Shown here piece by piece: positions 1-6,061 of a DNA stretch of 16,986 bases. A program made the translations under genes and the position numbers. The stretch's first letter is position 1. Every line of letters begins with the position of its first letter. The DNA lies in the NCBI GenBank assembly GCA_946887385.1, contig CAMPKU010000075.1, forward strand, positions 1 to 16,986, written 5' to 3'. This DNA is from an uncultured Gammaproteobacteria bacterium. GTDB lineage: Bacteria > Pseudomonadota > Gammaproteobacteria > Rariloculales > Rariloculaceae. The notes under the pieces were generated by a model that saw only the letters and a program-made list of their open reading frames with translations, did no database searches and was not told the origin of the DNA.

Positions 1-526
1 CCGGCACTTGAAGCTCGCACATCTTCTCGTACAGCGGGTACCAATACCGGTCGGCGAGACTCGGGCCGTTGAAGAAGCCGCCGCTCGTGTCGGGATTCAA
101 GTTGCAGCCGACGAAACCGAGCTCTTCGACGCAGCGCGCAAGCTCTCGCACCGAGGAGGCGATTGGCGCGCCCGGCGACTGTGGCAGTTGCGCAACGCCG
201 ACGAAATTTTTTGGATAGAGCTTCGTGAGCCTGAAAATCAGATCGTTACAGTGCTCCGTCCAGGCTTGGCTCGTCGAAGCGTTGCCGATGTGATGTCCCA
301 TCCAGCTCGCGCGCGGGCTGAAGATGGTGACGTCCGTGCCGCGCTCACGCTGTAGCTTCAGCTGCGCGCCTTCGACGCTCTCGCGCAACTGGTCGTCGCT
401 GATGCGGACCGTGCCTTTCTGCGCCTGGTGCTGCGGATCCTTCTTGAGCTCCGCCTTTTGCCGCTCGCGGTACTCGCCGAGCTCCTTGGGGGCCGTGGTG
501 TAGTGGCCGTGACAGTCGATGATCAT
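1..526 (-). CDS. LigJ-like amidohydrolase (amidohydrolase 2 family), 3' end cut by window edge
   Basis: The reverse strand reads open from ATG at 526 to base 1, giving 175 N-terminal residues with no stop. It opens with DCHGHYTTAP, so His6 and His8 form the HxH metal site at the end of strand 1 of the amidohydrolase TIM barrel. A second recognisable block, DRYWYPLYEKMCEL, at residues 159-172, closely resembles what I recall of LigJ, the 4-oxalomesaconate hydratase of the protocatechuate 4,5-cleavage pathway. By family it is a Zn-dependent cytosolic hydratase, hydrolase or decarboxylase acting on a carboxylated aromatic or ring-cleavage product. The exact substrate cannot be told from half a protein. 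It is transcribed away from the P450 gene, sharing the 527-660 region. No other aromatic meta-cleavage genes are visible, so a role as LigJ itself is inference. Confidence 0.85.
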   Translation of the reverse strand, partial: MIIDCHGHYTTAPKELGEYRERQKAELKKDPQHQAQKGTVRISDDQLRESVEGAQLKLQRERGTDVTIFSPRASWMGHHIGNASTSQAWTEHCNDLIFRLTKLYPKNFVGVAQLPQSPGAPIASSVRELARCVEELGFVGCNLNPDTSGGFFNGPSLADRYWYPLYEKMCELQVP

Positions 527-580
527 GGTGCTTGCACTCGAGCGATTTGCTTCCGTGTTCTGCAGTATACCTTCACGTGC

Positions 581-610
581 TTGACACTGGCCCGAGCTTG
601 CGACTAGAAA
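581..610 (+). promoter_or_regulatory. Candidate sigma70 promoter of the P450-methyltransferase operon
   Basis: A perfect TTGACA lies at 581-586, and an 18-bp spacer leads to TAGAAA at 605-610 (4 of 6 matches to TATAAT). Transcription would start near 617, about 35 nt before the Shine-Dalgarno-like GGAGG at 652-656. This places the P450 start downstream of 617 and argues against starts nearer 532. Inference from consensus only. Confidence 0.45.
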
Positions 611-651
611 GGCGACGATCGAGAACAACAATAAGACGCTCGATCGCGGGG

Positions 652-665
652 GGAGGAAAAAATTG
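652..665 (+). promoter_or_regulatory. Strong Shine-Dalgarno site and TTG start in a different frame from the P450 body
   Basis: GGAGG at 652-656 is followed by six A residues and a TTG at 663. The reading frame from this TTG runs 22 codons to TGA at 729-731. Its first residues, (M)SPTEIASAATPARANG, look like a normal proteobacterial protein N-terminus. The P450 body lies in the next frame. Either this is the true P450 start followed by a frameshift, or it is a short leader ORF that overlaps the TTG at 721. Confidence 0.5.
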
Positions 666-720
666 TCGCCAACGGAAATCGCGTCCGCCGCGACGCCGGC
701 GCGCGCTAACGGTACTACGC

Positions 721-2088
721 TTGGCCGCTGAGCTCGCGCCGGTCTCGCTGCGCGCTCCGCCGGGACCGCAGGGGTGGCCGTACGTCGGTTGCCTGAACGG
801 CTTGCTGCGCAATCCCATGAAGTTTTGGAGCAGCATCGCCAACCGCTACGGCGGTATCGCGCGCGTGCCGCTGATGAACGGCCACGTGGCCTATCTCGTG
901 TCCGATCCCGAGCTGCTCTACGAGCTCTTGGTCACGAACCGCCACAAGTACCGCAAGAACATCCGCTACCGGGCGGCCGTCGAGCTGTTCGGCCACGGGC
1001 TGCTGCTGAACGAGGGCGACGCGTGGAAACGTCAGCGCCTCCTGAGCCAACCGGCGTTCAAGGCAGACTACATCGGCGCGCAGGTGCCTTGGATGACCGA
1101 GCTCGTGGCCAAGTTTTTGGCCGGCTGGCAACAGCATGCGGGAAGCCCGCGCAGCTGCGACGTCGATGCGGAGTTTCTGAACCTCTCGCAAACGTTGGCC
1201 GGCTACTATCTGATGGGGCCGGGGTTCGAGCGCATCGAAGAGCGATTCTGCCGCGCGGCGATCACCGTGAAGGAGCATTGGCCGCGCCCGCCGCGCAGCG
1301 TGACGCAATTGTTGCGGCGGCGCGGCGACGGCTTCAGCGACGAGCTCGCCGCCGCCGTACGCGAGATCGACGTGTGCATGTACGAGTATCTCGCCGCCGA
1401 GCGGCAGCGCGACTTCGCGGGCGCGGGTCTAGTGAAACTGCTGGTCGACGGCAGCCGCGCGCAAAACGACGAGTTCGACGACCGGTCCTTGCGCGACCAG
1501 CTGCTCACGGTGTACTTCGCAGGCCATGAGACGACGGCGACGTCGCTGTCGTGGATCCATTACCTTCTGCACGAGCACCCGGAAGCACGGCGCAAGTTGC
1601 GCGCCGAGGTGGAGCACGTGCTCGGCGGCCGGGCCCCGACCAACGCCGACTTGGACCGGCTCGAATACACAGAGCAAGTGATCAACGAGGCGCTGAGGCT
1701 GTACTCGCCGATTCACTCGATCTCGCGCGTGGCGCTTACCGACGACACGCTGGGCGGCTATCACGTGCCGGCCGGGGCCACGATCTACGTGTCGCTGTAC
1801 GCCACGCACCGGCTGCCCACGGTATGGCCCGACCCCAACCGCTTCGACCCCGCGCGTTTCACGAAGGACGCGATCGAGCGGCGCCCGCGTTTCGCGTTCA
1901 TCCCCTTCGCGGCGGGTCATCGCAACTGTGTGGGCGCCAGCATGGCGGTCGTCGAGCTTAAGATCGCCGTGGCGATGATCGCGCAGCGGTACGAGCTCGA
2001 TCTCGCTCCGGGGCAACGCGTGGACGGCGCCGCCGGCACCACGATGCATCCGCGCTATGGCATGAACATGCGCATCCGGGCAATCTAG
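721..2088 (+). CDS. Cytochrome P450 monooxygenase
   Basis: Heme-thiolate monooxygenase that inserts one oxygen atom from O2 into an unidentified substrate, using electrons from a redox partner not encoded here. Numbered from TTG 721 (455 aa), it shows the proline-rich PPGPQGWPYVG entry, the I-helix oxygen motif AGHETT (267-272), the K-helix ExxR (Glu323, Arg326) and the heme loop FAAGHRNCVG with Cys403 as thiolate ligand. Length and motifs suit a soluble class I bacterial P450. The start is uncertain. The frame stays open upstream to 532, but that stretch is Arg-rich and looks non-coding. TTG 721 has no good ribosome site, and the strong site at 652-656 feeds another frame, so a one-base frameshift near 705-731 is possible. 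The stop lies 4 bp before the methyltransferase start, implying an operon and a joint tailoring pathway. Confidence 0.9.
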   Translation: MAAELAPVSLRAPPGPQGWPYVGCLNGLLRNPMKFWSSIANRYGGIARVPLMNGHVAYLVSDPELLYELLVTNRHKYRKNIRYRAAVELFGHGLLLNEGDAWKRQRLLSQPAFKADYIGAQVPWMTELVAKFLAGWQQHAGSPRSCDVDAEFLNLSQTLAGYYLMGPGFERIEERFCRAAITVKEHWPRPPRSVTQLLRRRGDGFSDELAAAVREIDVCMYEYLAAERQRDFAGAGLVKLLVDGSRAQNDEFDDRSLRDQLLTVYFAGHETTATSLSWIHYLLHEHPEARRKLRAEVEHVLGGRAPTNADLDRLEYTEQVINEALRLYSPIHSISRVALTDDTLGGYHVPAGATIYVSLYATHRLPTVWPDPNRFDPARFTKDAIERRPRFAFIPFAAGHRNCVGASMAVVELKIAVAMIAQRYELDLAPGQRVDGAAGTTMHPRYGMNMRIRAI

Positions 2089-2092
2089 GGCC

Positions 2093-2857
2093 ATGAGCGA
2101 GCCCAAACCGGCCGGCAGCGTACGGCACCGCGACTACTACGACCGGGCCGCGGACGCGGTTCCACAATTCACGGTGCTCAACTACGGATTCAGCAGCGAG
2201 CCCGAATCGAGCGTCATCGCCGCGAACGAGCCCGAGTTCTACTGCCTGCGACTCTACGAGCACACGGTTCGGCACACGCCGCTGCAAGGGCGCGACGTGC
2301 TCGAGGTCAGTTGCGGCCGCGGCGGCGGCGCGAACTTCGTGAGCCGCGCGTTCGAGCCGCAGCGATACCTCGGTGTCGACTTGAGCGCCGAAAACGTTCG
2401 GCTTGCCCGCACGCGGGCCGCACGCCGCGGCCTCACGTTCGAGATCGGCAACGCCGAGAAGCTCGATCTGCCCGACGCGTCGTTCGACGTGGTCATCAAT
2501 ATCGAAGCCTCGCATTTGTACGACGACCGCAGCCGGTTCTTCGCCGAGGTGCTGCGTGTGCTGAAGCCGGGCGGATACTTCTGCTACACCGACGGCTGCT
2601 GGGCCGACGACGACTGCACGGAGGATCTGCTCGAAACCGGATTCGAGCTGCTCGAGCGGCTCGAGATCACGAGTAACGTGCTGCATGCTTTGCGCAAGGA
2701 CAGCGCGCGCCGCTCGGCGCTGTTCGACGCCATGCGCAACCGCGAGCTGCGCGAGGAATACAAGCACTGGGGCGGCGTTGTGGGCTATCGCGCGTACAAC
2801 CGCTTCGAAGCTGGACAGACGCGCTACTTCTCGCACCGGCTGCGTAAGCCGCTCTAA
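2093..2857 (+). CDS. SAM-dependent methyltransferase, small-molecule O-methyltransferase type
   Basis: 254-aa class I (Rossmann) methyltransferase transferring a methyl group from S-adenosylmethionine. Motif I is VLEVSCGRGGG at 69-79, where the glycine loop contacts SAM. GVDLS at 94-98 carries the acidic residue for the ribose. NAEKLDLPDASFDVV at 120-134 covers motifs II-III, and VLKPGGYF at 156-163 is the post-core signature. The EVxCGRGGG form and the overall layout recall the mycobacterial phthiotriol and glycopeptidolipid O-methyltransferases and related natural-product enzymes. No signal peptide, so cytosolic. It starts 4 bp after the P450 stop and is almost certainly cotranscribed, suggesting methylation of a hydroxyl introduced by the P450. 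Its TAA overlaps the convergent NAT stop. The substrate is unknown. Confidence 0.9.
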   Translation: MSEPKPAGSVRHRDYYDRAADAVPQFTVLNYGFSSEPESSVIAANEPEFYCLRLYEHTVRHTPLQGRDVLEVSCGRGGGANFVSRAFEPQRYLGVDLSAENVRLARTRAARRGLTFEIGNAEKLDLPDASFDVVINIEASHLYDDRSRFFAEVLRVLKPGGYFCYTDGCWADDDCTEDLLETGFELLERLEITSNVLHALRKDSARRSALFDAMRNRELREEYKHWGGVVGYRAYNRFEAGQTRYFSHRLRKPL

Positions 2858-3669
2858 GCACCCGCGCGAAGCACGCGCTCGAGCATGGTATCGACGTCGG
2901 GCCCCGCAGGCACGTTGATGCCGAACGTGGTCTCCAGCACGTTCTTGAGCTCCGCGACGCTGGCGAGCGACCGCTGCTCGCTCGCGCCCTGCAGATGATG
3001 AACGTTGAGCATGCCGTTGCCGAGCCCAAACCGCCGATCGGGCGCCGCCCGCGCGGCCAGCAGGCGCCCGAGCATCGGCGAGGCAGCGTGACTCATCACG
3101 TAGTGGTTCAACAGCTCGATGTCGACGTCGTGCTGCTGCTGCAAGTCGAACCGATAAAGCCGCTTCCACTCGCCCCGCAGCAGCGCCTCGACGGCGAAGT
3201 CACTCTCCTCACGCGCGACGCGAAAGGTTTCGTGCGGCGTGGGCTGCTCGACGTCGGGCACGAGCTTCAGCGGCGCCGTGGGCGTGAGGCCGCCGAACCC
3301 GACGTCGCAAACATAGCGCTCGGCACCCACGTCGACGAGCAGCACCATGTGCGTCCGCGCCCGCAGCTCGCCCGCGGGACGCTCCCATACCACGCGCGCC
3401 GCGAGCGCGATCGGATCGAAGCCGAGCGCGTGCAACACGTGCTTGAACAATAGGTTCTGCTCGAAGCAGTAGCCGCCGCGGCGGCCCTGCACGAGCTTGC
3501 GCTCGAGCGACTGAAGATCGAGCCGCACGGGCTTGCCAAGAAGCGTATCGAGATTTTCGAACGGAATGGCGCGCGGGTGCTGCGCGTGGAGCGCCCGCAG
3601 CGTCGCGATCGTCGGCGACCGGGGGCCCGAGTAGTCGATGCGCTTTAAATAGGTGTCGAGATCGAGCAT
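2854..3669 (-). CDS. nat: Arylamine N-acetyltransferase (NAT)
   Basis: Transfers an acetyl or other acyl group from a CoA thioester to arylamines, hydrazines or related amines through a cysteine thioester. Starting at ATG 3669 the protein is 271 aa, the usual bacterial NAT size, and begins MLDLDTYLKRIDY as the family does. The catalytic triad is complete: Cys68 in RGGYCFEQN, His107 in RTHMVLLVD and Asp122 in CDVGFGG. PFENLD at 36-41 is also typical. An upstream in-frame ATG at 3714 would add 15 residues, but they are atypical and would overlap the Nudix start. The stop TAG overlaps the methyltransferase TAA (2855-2857) on the other strand. In some actinobacterial and natural-product clusters NAT homologues form amides, and the P450 and methyltransferase next door allow but do not prove such a role. 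Confidence 0.93.
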   Translation of the reverse strand: MLDLDTYLKRIDYSGPRSPTIATLRALHAQHPRAIPFENLDTLLGKPVRLDLQSLERKLVQGRRGGYCFEQNLLFKHVLHALGFDPIALAARVVWERPAGELRARTHMVLLVDVGAERYVCDVGFGGLTPTAPLKLVPDVEQPTPHETFRVAREESDFAVEALLRGEWKRLYRFDLQQQHDVDIELLNHYVMSHAASPMLGRLLAARAAPDRRFGLGNGMLNVHHLQGASEQRSLASVAELKNVLETTFGINVPAGPDVDTMLERVLRAGA

Positions 3670-3698
3670 TCGCCGCACCACCGTGTGCCGGCCCTGAC

Positions 3699-3704
3699 TA
3701 TACT
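3699..3704 (+). promoter_or_regulatory. Candidate -10 box (TATACT) for the Nudix gene
   Basis: TATACT matches 5 of 6 positions of TATAAT and sits 8 bp before the Nudix ATG at 3713. There is no convincing -35. If used, transcription would begin at or just before the ATG, giving a leaderless or near-leaderless mRNA. No Shine-Dalgarno sequence is seen before 3713, which fits. Confidence 0.3.
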
Positions 3705-3712
3705 TCAGCGCC

Positions 3713-4249
3713 ATGCCGGATACGGACTACCGCTACTGCCCGCGCTGCCGCGCCGATCTCGTGCCCGTCGCGCGCGGCGGCCAACCGCGGCTCGGTTGCG
3801 CAGAGTGCGGGTTCGTGCACTGGGGCAATCCCGTGCCCGTGGTCGCGGCCGTCGTCGAACGCGCGGGCCGCGTGGTGCTCGTGCACAGCATCGGCCGCCC
3901 GCCGACATGGTACGGCCTCGTGGCCGGCTTTCTCGAGCGCGGCGAGCATCCCGAGGCTGCGATCCTGCGCGAGGTGGCCGAGGAGCTTGGGCTCGAGGCG
4001 CGGCTCGTCGCCTCGATCGGCATCTACCCGTTCGACCGCCTGAATCAAGTGATCTTCGTGTATCACGTCGTCGTGCCGGCCGACCGGCCGATCGTGCTTG
4101 CGGCCGACGAGCTCGACGATTACAAAGAGGTACCGCTAGAAAAACTCAAGCCGTGGCGCCAAGGCACGGGGCCGGCGCTGCGCGATTGGCTCGTGGCACG
4201 CGGCTTCGATCCCGAGCTCGTCGACTTCGGCACGCCGCTCGAGCCGTAG
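3713..4249 (+). CDS. Nudix hydrolase with N-terminal zinc ribbon
   Basis: Hydrolyses a nucleoside diphosphate linked to another moiety. The 178-aa protein has a zinc ribbon made of CPRC (Cys9, Cys12) and CAEC (Cys29, Cys32). The full Nudix box follows: Gly72, Glu78, then Arg86-Glu87, Glu90-Glu91, Gly93 (GX5EX7REUXEEXGU). The Glu residues bind the divalent metal. A zinc ribbon ahead of a Nudix fold recalls NudC, the NADH/NAD-cap pyrophosphatase, but this protein is shorter and lacks the NudC N-terminal domain, so it is better placed with the NUDIX 'zinc-ribbon' relatives acting on ADP-ribose, FAD or NAD-like substrates. It is divergent from NAT with only 43 bp between the chosen starts, and lies 43 bp before the DUF1538 cassette. 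Cytosolic, with a housecleaning or cofactor-turnover role by inference. Confidence 0.93.
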   Translation: MPDTDYRYCPRCRADLVPVARGGQPRLGCAECGFVHWGNPVPVVAAVVERAGRVVLVHSIGRPPTWYGLVAGFLERGEHPEAAILREVAEELGLEARLVASIGIYPFDRLNQVIFVYHVVVPADRPIVLAADELDDYKEVPLEKLKPWRQGTGPALRDWLVARGFDPELVDFGTPLEP

Positions 4250-4292
4250 CCGCCCGAGTCGAACACGCAGCGGCCCAAATTCCGAGCTCCGA

Positions 4293-4985
4293 ATGTACCG
4301 ACTGCTGCGACAAAAACTACTCGAGGTACTGAAAGCGGTTGCTCCGGTCATCGTGGCCGCGATGCTGCTGCAAGTGGCGCTCGGCGGCGCGTCCGTCGCG
4401 CTGTTCCTTCAGTTCCTGGCAGGCGGCCTTCTCGCAATCGCCGGCATGGTGCTCTTGTTCATCGGCATAGAGCTCGGAATTTTGCCGATGGGCCGCTTCA
4501 TTGGCGCCGAGCTGCCGAAGAAGCGCTCGCTCTGGTTGATCGTGGGCGTCGCGTTCGCGCTGGGCTTTGCGGTGACGATCGCGGAGCCCGACGTTCTGGT
4601 GCTCGCGAACCAAGTGGAAACCCTGTCGGAGGGCGCTCGTTCCGCCCGCGACCTCGCCTACGTCATCGCATTCGGCGTGGGCCTCTTCGTGGCGCTGGCG
4701 CTGCTCCGGATTGTCTGGGGACTGCGCATGGTCTATTTGCTCACGGCCACGTATGCGGCGATGCTCGTATTGACGGTGCTTGCGCCGCCGGAATTGGCCC
4801 CGCTCGCCTACGACACGGGCAGTGTGACGACAGGGGTGCTCACGGCCCCCGTGGTGCTCGCCCTCGCACTCGGCTTGAGCTCCGTGCTCGCCGGGCGAAC
4901 GGCGGTGGCCGACGGCTTCGGCCTGCTCGGCTTGGCGTCGGCGGGGCCCATCATTGCCATCCTGCTGATCGGCCTCGCAGCGTGA
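4293..4985 (+). CDS. DUF1538 family membrane protein, first of a pair
   Basis: 230-aa polytopic inner-membrane protein with about six or seven hydrophobic segments (roughly 15-30, 38-60, 81-97, 122-140, 146-163, 183-200, 207-228). Family signatures seen are GIELGILPMGR (58-68), LGFAVTIAEPDVLVLA (90-105) with a buried Glu98-Pro99, and DTGSVTTG (174-181). I place it in DUF1538 from these motifs; no member has a well-established function that I can name. Its TGA (4983-4985) overlaps the GTG start of the next gene (4982), so the two subunits are translationally coupled and probably form a heterodimer. The acidic and Gly/Thr-rich segments inside the membrane suggest a carrier or channel rather than an enzyme. 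The PII-like gene at the end of the cassette suggests metabolite-controlled transport. Function is inference. Confidence 0.9.
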   Translation: MYRLLRQKLLEVLKAVAPVIVAAMLLQVALGGASVALFLQFLAGGLLAIAGMVLLFIGIELGILPMGRFIGAELPKKRSLWLIVGVAFALGFAVTIAEPDVLVLANQVETLSEGARSARDLAYVIAFGVGLFVALALLRIVWGLRMVYLLTATYAAMLVLTVLAPPELAPLAYDTGSVTTGVLTAPVVLALALGLSSVLAGRTAVADGFGLLGLASAGPIIAILLIGLAA

Positions 4986-5716
4986 ACGGCGTCGAGGTAC
5001 TCGACGCGCTTGTCGCCACGGCTTGGAGCGTCGCGCTGGCGATCGGACCGCTCGCTGCGCTGTTCGTGGTATTTCAGCTTCTATTCCTACGGCTGCCGCG
5101 TCGCGAGATCATGCGCATCGCCATCGGCACCGCCGTGGCGTCGGCTGGACTGTATTTATTTTTGCTCGGCGTCAGCATCGGCTTCATGCCATTCGGCCGG
5201 GCGCTCGGCGCGACGCTCGCGGCGCTGCCCGAAACGTGGCTATTGGCTCCTGCTGGGTTAGTGCTCGGTTTCGTCACCACCTGGAGCGAACCGGCCGTGC
5301 GCATCCTTGCCGATCAAGTCGACGAGGCATCGAACGGCTCGATTCGCGGCTCGATGGTGCTGCAGGTCGTGTGCGCCGGCGTCGCCGTCGCAGTGGCCGT
5401 GGCGCTGCTGCGCATCGGCTACGGAATCCCGCTCCTCTATCTGATCGTGCCGGGCTATGCGCTCGTGCTCGTTATCATGTGGTTTGCTCAAACGGAGTTC
5501 GTCGGCATCGCGATCGACGCCGGCGGGGTCGCAACCGGCCCTCTCGCGAACACGTTCTTGCTCGCACTTGCGGTGGGTGCGGCGGCCGCCAACGGCAGCA
5601 CAAGCGCGCTCGTCGACGGTTTGGGTCTCGTTTCTATCATTTCCCTCGCCCCGGTGATTGCCGTGATGGCGATGGGCGTACTGATTCGTTGGAAGGAACG
5701 CAGCAAGGAGTCGTGA
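4982..5716 (+). CDS. DUF1538 family membrane protein, second of a pair
   Basis: 244-aa polytopic membrane protein homologous to its upstream neighbour. The same three blocks occur in the same order: GVSIGFMPFGR (63-73), LGFVTTWSEPAVRILADQV (95-113) with Glu103-Pro104, and DAGGVATG (179-186). It starts at GTG 4982, overlapping the previous TGA by 4 bp (GTGA). Differences between the partners, such as Thr-x-x-Ser versus Thr-x-x-Ala before Glu-Pro and Ala-Gly-Gly versus Thr-Gly-Ser after the Asp, suggest two non-equivalent halves of one transporter. From memory, other bacteria encode longer DUF1538 proteins carrying both halves. The stop is 2 bp before the PII-like ATG, and the AAGGAG ribosome site for that gene lies inside this coding sequence. 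Substrate unknown. Confidence 0.9.
   Translation: MNGVEVLDALVATAWSVALAIGPLAALFVVFQLLFLRLPRREIMRIAIGTAVASAGLYLFLLGVSIGFMPFGRALGATLAALPETWLLAPAGLVLGFVTTWSEPAVRILADQVDEASNGSIRGSMVLQVVCAGVAVAVAVALLRIGYGIPLLYLIVPGYALVLVIMWFAQTEFVGIAIDAGGVATGPLANTFLLALAVGAAAANGSTSALVDGLGLVSIISLAPVIAVMAMGVLIRWKERSKES
5705..5710 (+). promoter_or_regulatory. Ribosome binding site AAGGAG of the PII-like gene
   Basis: AAGGAG lies 8 nt before ATG 5719 and inside the end of the second DUF1538 gene. It fixes the start of the PII-like protein and shows tight operon packing. Confidence 0.75.
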
Positions 5717-5718
5717 TC

Positions 5719-6054
5719 ATGACAAACGCGTCGCTGATCGTGACCGTCGTTCGTAAAGGTTGGGGCAGCACTGTGCTCGAGGCGTCGGTGAAGGCCGGCG
5801 CGCGAGGCGGTACCGTGCTAACCGGGCGCGGCGCCGGCATCAACGAGCAAGAGAAGATCTTCGGCATGTCGATCGAGCCCGAGAAGGAGATCGTGCTCAC
5901 GGTCACCTACCCAGACCGGGTCGACGTCATTCTCGAGGAGATCGTTCGCGCGGCCGAGCTCAACGGCACCGGCCGCGGAATCGCCTTCGTAGTGCCCGTC
6001 GACAAGGTCGTGGGCGTTGCGCACTTCATGACCCAGGCGTTAGAGCCGCCCTGA
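5719..6054 (+). CDS. PII (GlnB/K) superfamily signalling protein, non-canonical
   Basis: 111-aa protein with the size and ferredoxin-like pattern of PII trimers: LIVTVVRKGWG at 6-16, the strand before the T-loop at 31-38, and TVTYPDRVDVILEEIVRAA at 61-79. Canonical GlnB features are missing. The T-loop base reads GRGAG (36-40) and the short loop 41-57 (INEQEKIFGMSIEPEKE) has no Tyr equivalent to the uridylylated Tyr51. The B-loop has GTGRG (83-87) in place of the TGKIGDGK block, and the C-terminus lacks the usual Arg pair. It should bind a nucleotide or other ligand but is unlikely to be controlled by GlnD. It is the last gene of a cassette with two DUF1538 membrane proteins, much as GlnK is paired with AmtB, so I infer that it gates that transporter. 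It ends 7 bp before the stop of a convergent gene. Confidence 0.85.
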   Translation: MTNASLIVTVVRKGWGSTVLEASVKAGARGGTVLTGRGAGINEQEKIFGMSIEPEKEIVLTVTYPDRVDVILEEIVRAAELNGTGRGIAFVVPVDKVVGVAHFMTQALEPP

Positions 6055-6061
6055 CAGCGCG

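Noticed and set aside
8..355. 115-codon forward ORF at the window start
   Set aside because: Antisense to the LigJ-like amidohydrolase, whose motifs (DCHGH, DRYWYPLYEK) are clear; no ribosome site.
532..720. N-terminal extension of the P450 to the TTG at 532
   Set aside because: The stretch is Arg-rich, unlike P450 N-termini, lies across the candidate promoter at 581-610, and has no ribosome site.
1958..3169. 403-codon reverse-strand ORF over the P450 end, methyltransferase and NAT
   Set aside because: Crosses three real genes on both strands and has a compositionally biased product with no recognisable domain.
3670..3714. 15-residue N-terminal extension of NAT to ATG 3714
   Set aside because: NAT proteins begin at the MLDLD-type sequence; the longer start overlaps the divergent Nudix ATG and would remove any promoter space.
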